Assembly (NCBI GenBank): GCA_946894095.1
Contig: OX335642.1
Span: 19,355,021-19,419,020, forward strand
Reading direction: 5' to 3'
Source of the DNA: Incurvaria masculella
Taxonomy: Eukaryota > Arthropoda > Insecta > Lepidoptera > Incurvariidae
DNA: 64,000 bases
A program made the position numbers and the translations under genes. Of the stretch, positions 53,101 through 62,100 are shown one piece after another. The number at the start of each line of letters is the position of its first letter. Positions within the stretch are counted from its first letter, which is position 1. The notes beneath the pieces are model-generated. The model was not told the origin of the DNA, did no database searches, and saw only the letters and a program-made list of their open reading frames with translations.

Positions 53101-56100
53101 TGCCTATTCATAGAAAACAGGAAGGCCTTCACACCTACAAAATGACAATCCCGCCTATTTCTTCGTAACACTTCGGCAATATCTTACTTGCAGTCCGTTA
53201 AAATACAGTCCAGAATAAATGACCAGTTCATCTTCCCGGTTATGACGTCTGGGTGTGAAACGTGAACTCTGAAGTTCGCCATTGTCGAAAGGTTGAAATT
53301 TTCCCAGCGAGCAATGGAGCGAGCCATGCTGGGAATATCGCTACGGAACATGATGCGTAACGAGGCAATCCGCCGATGTACCAAAGTAGTCGATATTTGA
53401 CACCGGGTGGCTAAGCTCAAATGGCAGTGGGCTGGTCACTTCAGCCGAAGAGATGATGACCGTTGGAGTAACTGTGTTCTACACTGTCGACCGTGGACAG
53501 GAAAACGAAGTGTGAGAAGACCACCCGCCAGGTTGGACGACGACGTCAAGTGCGTCGGTGGAACGCAGTGGTTCCGTACCGCTGAGGGCCGGGAGGACTG
53601 GAGAAAAATTGGAGAGGCGTATGTCCAGCAGTGGACGCAAATACGCAGACTGACTGACTGACTGACAGTCCAGTTATATGATACATTTTTCCAAAACGAA
53701 TCAGTTCGTTCGGGTAGTTTTTTAGGAAATTCTTACTCAATGAGATTGATCGATTGTGATTGATTAAATCTTACGCATTGAGAATGTTAAAAACAATTAT
53801 GTTTGTAGACCAAAGCCAACGGCGCCTCCAGAGCCTACGAAGGAGACTACTCCAGCACCGAAAGATCCGCCCAAGAAGGAACCACAAGTAAAGAACGTGT
53901 CATTCAAAAACCACCTGGACTACTCTAGCAACACGCACACGCCACCAAGCAAGACTGTCCCGGAGAAAGACCAATTGGCCAAGCTACCTTATGGGTGGAG
54001 CTCTGAGGTAAATTTACATCTTATTTTTTTTAGTTTGATCATCAAAACACACTTTGTAAAAATATAGAATTTTGCATGCTGTTATCGTTAGTGATTATTA
54101 ACCTAAACTTACCTTAACAACACTGGTTTTAAGAATATTTTTATCACGAATATTGATAAAGGCCGATATTGAAGTAATATTATTCCAATAATACTATGAA
54201 ATGAATGAATGACTTTTCACAAAGTATATTAGTGTTTAAAATCCACCAATGAAGCTGGCGTCCAAGAAACTGTAATACTTTATTTTAAAATCCTGGACAT
54301 TAATTTTATATCGAGTATTTTACCAATAACTTATTTTTTTCCGTTCATGGTCTTAAAAAGTATCCACCTCTTATACCTACTGGAGAATGTCCTTGTGGTC
54401 GAATCGATCGTCAATACCGGAAACGAGATTGATCAAGAGTACCTAGACAGGAATTTCTTTCAAAATATCAGATTTTTTTTTATTTTTCATTGTACTAAGT
54501 TTTTTTTAAATTTACAATTTTGTAAAGCTCTTGTTTTCTAGGAAGTCATTCTGAGTATTTCATCGCGCTTGTTTTGTTTGGAGCCGACATTCAGAATTCC
54601 ATCGCGCTTATGTCGCTAGGAACTAATATGCCACAGTGTTTTTTTTATTTGTAGCGAACAATAGACCTGTCCATCGATCTTCTTTTGTTAGGAGATGCAG
54701 CAATTCATCACGCTTCTTTTATTAGGAGCCAATATGAAGCAATAATGTATCGAGATTGTTTTGTTAGGAGCCGATATACAGCAATGCATGATGCTAGTTT
54801 TGTTAGGAGCTGACGTGTAGCTATTTCCATATTACATTTCCTTTTATTTAAACTTCTGGTGGTCAGACTACACTGAGTTATGTCAAAATCGGATTAACTC
54901 AGTGAAGAATAAACCAACCACCCCGGTTTTTTGCCTTTTCCTACTCTCTCAATTCATCGTTTTATTAGTTTCCTCTGTCCATTTTATTAGGAACAAGATT
55001 AATTCCGAAAGTTGCACGCTATTAATCAATCTGATCCGTTTGATCTTTCCGCATATCAACCTATGCCAGTTTGTCATTTATGATATATTTTTTAAAACCA
55101 TTCCATTAAGCAGGTTTTGTTAGAAGTTCAATCAACTTCTAATTCTGAATTAGATGAATATCAAACATGTCAAATATATAACAGAATCTAAATGCAACGA
55201 TTTTAAAATGTATAGCTTTATTTAACTTCAGATAATTGATGTTATGATTAGTACATATCGTTACTTCATTACAGGTGGTATCCCACAATGGAACACAAAA
55301 AACGGAACAAATAAGACCAGAAGTGAAGGCAGCGGCTATCAAGGTCGATCCAACGAAGCCCACCCATGCTAAGGACCAGGATTCAATGTATACTAAAGCA
55401 GCGCCTCCGAGGGCCCAGGAACCTGCTAAAAGTGTCCCTTCCAAGGTAAACAAAACGTTTAACTCGCCAAATGTTGCTATATCTGATTTTTCATTTCAAA
55501 CGGAAATGACTTGTTGTAAATCTGGATTGAACCTTGAACTGAAACCTTGCCTTGATCTTAACCTACATATTTTTAATATTTCCAGGTATCCAATGTATCG
55601 ACAAAAGCCCAAGATCCCCAAAAAATCGTTCAAGAAGTTCCGAAGATCACCAGCGCCGGCGCCAAGTCCCACCGGCGTATGTCCAGTATCGGCCAGGCGG
55701 CTCTCCTCACGGACCTGATGCATGTCTCCGTGGATCACGAGGACCCTGAACCTCCGCCGGGGATGGAGAGAAAGGTCATAGGTATAACCTGCGTTGGATT
55801 TTCTTTAAATTTGTAGTTTTATTTTTACGGCACTGGATATGGATAGCTAGTAGTACCATACCTACCCGGCTGGTTTGGTTTTCGCAGCCCCCTTGAAGTT
55901 CGAAATCTCATGAGTCGGCCACCCGCAATTGTCTGCGTTTTCCATCCAGCTCAATTAAGTGTAGCCGTGCCTATAAAGCGAAGATCTCGGAATGGCACCT
56001 CATTATTTCTGTAATGCGATGTGTTGGGCTGATATCATGACGGCGGGTACGGTAGCAGCCATCCATGTCCAGTCAAATGAAATAAAAGGTATGCAATTTT

Positions 56101-59100
56101 GTTGTTTGTTTCAAATTTAAGCCCTTTGTCGTGTGCACAGGTGCTGAACACGACCCAATCCCTCCAAAAAGCAAGCAAGAGCCGGAGGATATCCTCGATC
56201 AGGACAGAGATAACTCCACTTCTGAAAAGAGAAGAGCAGGTCAGTTTTGAATTGCCCGCCAATATATTTGTTTTGCTTGATGATAATCTGTAAATTTACC
56301 TCTGTATGCAGCATGATTTTTCCTCCATTAGGGTGTACACACAATGTTAAATTCGTCCCTTTTAGGATTCCACACGCAAAGGGTGCGAACTGGTAGTCTT
56401 CACTGTCCATTACCACAGAATAAGTAATAGTGCTACGGCCATTACTTCTCTATCTACTACCTATCTCATCTACTTCACTCGGTTTCAGGTCAGAGACGGG
56501 ATTCGGAGCGTCGCAAGAAGGAATTCATTGTAGTACAGAGTGACCTCTGGGACACCAATACCTTCACGTATACCTGCCCCAAGAACCAGCCGGGTGAGTA
56601 GAGTGGCCATCCCGCGCAACCGCGATTAACAGGACGGGAAGAGCAACTAGGATTGATTACGGGCTGCGTACGCTAGTTGTTCTCACGGATTTATTCTAGT
56701 GAAATTAGGAATTTGTCACCGCAGCTGGTTTAGTGAAAAACTAAGTTCCATATGAAGTATATGTGAAATTGCACCAAGTGAAGATATAAATTAATAAAAA
56801 ACAATATTCAATTGAATTAAATATTGAATGCGCATATCACTGCAGGAGGTGGTTCTTGCACCTGTAAATTCTGTTTTTTTTTTCTGAAATCTGAATAAAA
56901 TCGCAGGTAATTTTTTTGTCACGTGACTTCGACACCTTCGCTTTTTGTACACATTAGAATGATTTAAATGAAGATGTGTTGGTTTTATCCTTCAAAATCA
57001 CCCCATTAGATTCCTCCAGTACATCTTCGAAATAAAGCACTCGGTCTAGATCAATAGCATTTTCGACAATATACAAACACAAGTGTTTCATCAATTTTTG
57101 TATGTACATTCGTATGTACATCAAGTACCTACTTCCTTATCTATTTATGTCATGTTACTCAAAAACATTTAAACATACATCCTTCCTGGGGGGTCGAATG
57201 AGATGACCGTGCGGAATATGGTATGATCACACTGTATTTCGGCTGCTTCTACAGACTTACCTACATATCTTCTGATATGTTTTCGATATCGTTTATACTG
57301 ACCTGACCTTGAGAAAAGATTTATCAAAATTAGTTCCATGCAATTACGCATCTGCCCAACTGATTTTTGTAAGATTTTGGATGAATATTTCATATTGACC
57401 TTCATGTTGACCTTAAACCTCACTGTTTTATATCCCCTGAAGCACACCACCACTCGCCGATGCAGCGCAGCGTGTCAGAGAAAAGTCCCCGCCAGCAAAG
57501 CTCTCCGCATCACAGGTTACCTATTGATTATTCTTGGATATTTAGTGTCTCATTGGGAAGGAACCCATGTGAAGTCAATGATTCCCCGATCTCTTAGTAC
57601 GTATGGGGGCCACAGACTATTTTCTTCACAACCGAAGCTTACTTCTTCTAAATCACGAAACGAATTTTTGATACAGTTTAACTAAAAGGAAGAGCGATCA
57701 ACGAGGAAGGTTTGGGTACATAATTTGTCAAACCAACCTTCAAAAGAACAATGAAAACTAATTACTCCAAAATTGTAGGTGTTAAAAAGGGTACACTTAA
57801 AATAATATTTTAAATCTATTACAGATTATTAAAAATAAATTGGTTTTTTGCGATTTTTTTTCCACAATTCATTATTAATCCTTTTCAGGTACATTTTGTC
57901 ACTTCCCTTTTTCATTTAATATTGGATTATTTTTTTATTTTGCACACTATATCATCATTATCATCATCATTGTATCAAAATAATAGTTCAAAAGATATCA
58001 AGCAAGGGATCATCAATCCCTCATATTTAGGCATTTATTACCACTTACCCGATTTGGATGCTAATCATACCAGCCGGGACTCCATGAAATAATTCAGCCC
58101 GACCGGAGCCGGGTACCGCAGCTAGTCATAAATATAAATATATCAGTGTACGTAGACCAGAAATTATACCCGTGATGATGTTTTTGTCTATGTTTATATT
58201 AATTCGATGTTGTACCTCAGATCCACACTTGACAAACCAAAATCTATGTGACAAACACACTCTATTACTGTTTTTTTTAGGGAAGACGGGAAGACACATT
58301 CCGCAGAAAGAAGATCTTCGAATGCGAGCCTACATAGTCCACAATATGGTAAGGAGTCAACCGTCTCATGACTGATAATCAAAGGTATATACTTTTTAGA
58401 ATACGGTTTACTCATTACTACAATTAACTGATAAAAATGAATCAAAACTAACTACAAATCAAAATATTCGCGCAATTGACAATATCAATGCAATCGCGCC
58501 GATAAAGGACGCCGCTTTCCACCGCTGAATGACTAGGCTGATCCTCTGTCTAAGATATCTGGGGTGCACGTTTGTCCCCAGACGTCTTCTTAAACGATTT
58601 TCTGAACTCTAACTAACTTTTTGGTATCTGGGCTCCAATCTCTAGGAGTCTGACAGCAAAGGTGACGATTTTGAGGAACTGTATTTATTGTGTTGTATAA
58701 GTTCCGCACTTATAATAATAATTGACTCGGCCAAATTAACTGAGTACATTCGTTATTACACTAGAGAGCTTGATATAATAATACCACATGAAAGTAAATG
58801 AGAAACATCTGGAAAAATTAGTACAAAGTCAAACGAGTTTTATTTTTCTAACTGGACATGTATCATTAATGGCCACTGTGATTATATCAACCCAGCACAC
58901 CACATGGAAAATAGGTGCCACGCCAGTACTTTCCAAGAGTACGTTGGACTAGATCGAATTGGACTAAATAGAAAGCACCGACATTTTTTTTAAATCTTTA
59001 GAAAACCATTTTCTTAGAACTTCAATAAATATTTAGGTATTTAAAAATAAATAAACTGCTAATGTGCGGCTAACTTACATAGTTGCGGCTGAAGATAATG

Positions 59101-62100
59101 AAATAGTTTAAAACAAAGAAATAAATGTTTTTGTACAGTAAAATTTACAACTGGCATTAACTTGCTACTAAGACATTGCAAACTAATATATTTTTGACAG
59201 GCACAACTGGATCCCAGCGTGGTGGAACTCCTGAGGGTTATCGGGATGCTGATACGCTGAGATTGCAGGATCGGAACTCGAAGGTACTAACATTTAAGTA
59301 CTACGACTCCACGTTGACAGTAATGATTACTTACAGACTGTCTCCGGTCGATTGAATGCCTTAGTACATATTTTGGCGAAGACATACTTTTAAGCCTTGG
59401 TTTGCCTTTTTGGTGGTACAGAATTAAGTCTTTCTTCGCAGATAGCGTTTAAATTGTCACAAATAAAGATCTTAACAAAGACATTATATCCTGATGTTCG
59501 CTTCGTCCGTCACGGCACTATTTTCATGAGTTCAGGGATTTATCTGAAAATTCTTTTAAAGTTAAGGTTAAGAAGTTGCTAACACTTTGAATTTCCTGAG
59601 ATTTTGACCGCCTGCTGACTGGGTACAAGAAGTACCCTATTATTATTTCTATTTTATTATATATATATATTATTATTATTATATTCAATTATTGAACAAT
59701 CAATTTTGCTATGTACACCCGAAACGAATTCTTACTTTATTGATAAGACGGCTCTCAAACCATTATACTCTTAATTTTTTGTAGGTGGTAGCATTTAAAG
59801 GGATATTTAACTATGTGATCAGCTTACTGTTTCACATGGGTTTCACAATGTTTTGTTGCCACTGGAGCAGTACGTCGCTTTAAGGTCCTTGCTTACGGTG
59901 ACGCTGGGTTCGGATTATCTCCTTCCCTAAAATATGGTTGAGGGAAGTGATGGCTGTACCCGGCGTGATGCTCGTGAATGGGCTGTTTGTGGGGACGTTG
60001 GCAATTGGCAAAATGTTAGTTGGCGGGGATAGTCTTTTCAAATAAAATGATATTTGTTATGAACTGCTGCATACGGCATGAATTGCTTACTTTCGTCAAT
60101 TCATGTTAATTTAGTGCTTTACCTATGCTTGTAAAAAAAAACTAGTAGACTAAGTGGACGTTGAAAAAAAGTTCTCGTTCTTCTTCGCTGTGTTTTGTTT
60201 TGCTGAACTGGCCAATATTAAAATATGACAAATCCGAGAGACAGTACATGGATGATGAATAAATAATACAATACAATACTGAACTGTCCAAATGTTCTAT
60301 TTTTTTAAATCTCAAAATGCTGTTTGTTTACAGAGACGAGGTTCAGAATTTCCGCAGCCGGTCTCGACCCCAACTCATCAGGTTCAGAGCAAAAGGAGAC
60401 AGTCATCAGCACAGGTATGCTATTTGTAAACTTTCTATCTAAAATAACATATGGACATCAGTGAAGGTTTTTTTTAACTTTAAACTTTAAAATTATTTTC
60501 TTCTTTCGATCTTTTCGATTGAAGATCCCTTCTATCTGACACTAATTGCGGTAAAAAACAAGCGGCAAGAAAAAACGTGGTGTTTATGAAATTAAGGTGA
60601 GGAAAAAAAACCGGCCAAGTGCGAGACGGACTCGCACACGAAGGGTTCCTTGCCATCGTACAAGATTACAACGTACATGTACATAAAAAAACACGTTTTT
60701 GTATGGGGGGCCCCTTTCAATATTTTAATTTCTTTATTTTACATATTTGTTGTTATAGCGGCAAAATAAATGCACACTCTGTGAAAATTTCAGCTGCCTA
60801 CCTATTACGGTTCATGAGATAAAGCCCTGTAACAGACGGACGGACGGACGGACGGACGGACGGACGGACGGACAGACGGACAGCGGAGGCTTAGTAATAA
60901 GGTTCCGTTGGCATCCTTTGGGTACGAAACCCTAAAAAGAAATGTCAGTCACTAAACCACATGAAGGCTAACCATATCCTGCAAATAATATAATTAGGAA
61001 ATTGAAGCACGTTAAAGTTTAAATGAATTTAAATTCCTAATTTTATGAATGTCAATAAGATATTGACAGTTCATATCTATTAAAATTGAGGTAAATTTGT
61101 TATTTTCATATCAAATATGAATTAATTTTATTTTTATTATAGGTCAGACCATTAACTGAAGAAAAACAGAGCAAACTAGAAGCAACACCGAAGCGAATTC
61201 AAGATATTGAATCGTTCAAAAATCAAGAGAGGAGGCCGACAAAGGAGTCGGAGGGGGGCAGGAGGCCAACGGAGCCCGAGGCTAAAAGGCTGCAAGGCTC
61301 ACCAGCAAGAAGGGCAATGCAGGAAGCTGAACCCTTGAAGAGGTCAAAATGTGACTCGCCCAAACTTGTTGCCGCGAGCCATCACAAGAGCACACCTAAC
61401 GTCGCCGCTGCTATTCGACAAAAGAATGGTTGGTGTTTCAATGTTTATTTAAGCTAAAAAATATTACATTTTGTATTAATGGAAATACATCTAAAATAAC
61501 ACCATGTTTTAGATGTTTTGAAGACATGGACAAAAATAACATTATTTCTTAAAATTTTTATAGGGGTGCAAATTGAGGAAAATATTACACGTGATAATAT
61601 TTATTTATTTATCATAAGACACTGACGTCTTGGTTCATGCATAATTGGATTATTGTTTATATTTTATTTTATAAGTTAGAATTTGCTAACACGAACAAAA
61701 AATAAATATTAGTTTGACACATTGTGTCTAATCATTAGATTTTTGGGAACAATGATCTGAATGATGATATGATGAAAAAAAGTAAATGAACTATATATAG
61801 CATCAATTTAATATTATTAACATCACAATAATTAATCATGCTGCTGCTGAATATTCTGAAATTTAGATAATTTTATGTATTTAGTGGATTCTACATTAAG
61901 TGGTTACGATTCTCTAATTGATTTGTCGTTATCCAACGACAGATGTCAAATGTTTTCAAATATTGAAACATTTCTTATTCAAAATCGGATCACAATGCTT
62001 CAATTTAGATGCCATATTATCAAATCTATCGTAGCCAAAATCAACGGGTTATTTAAGGAATGTGATATGTACGCATGTATAATCGCGAAGCAAGGACACA

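Noticed and set aside
58281..58348. Alternative frame of exon 25 ([13 protein letters not shown])
   Set aside because: It would leave exon 26 out of frame, where stops appear.
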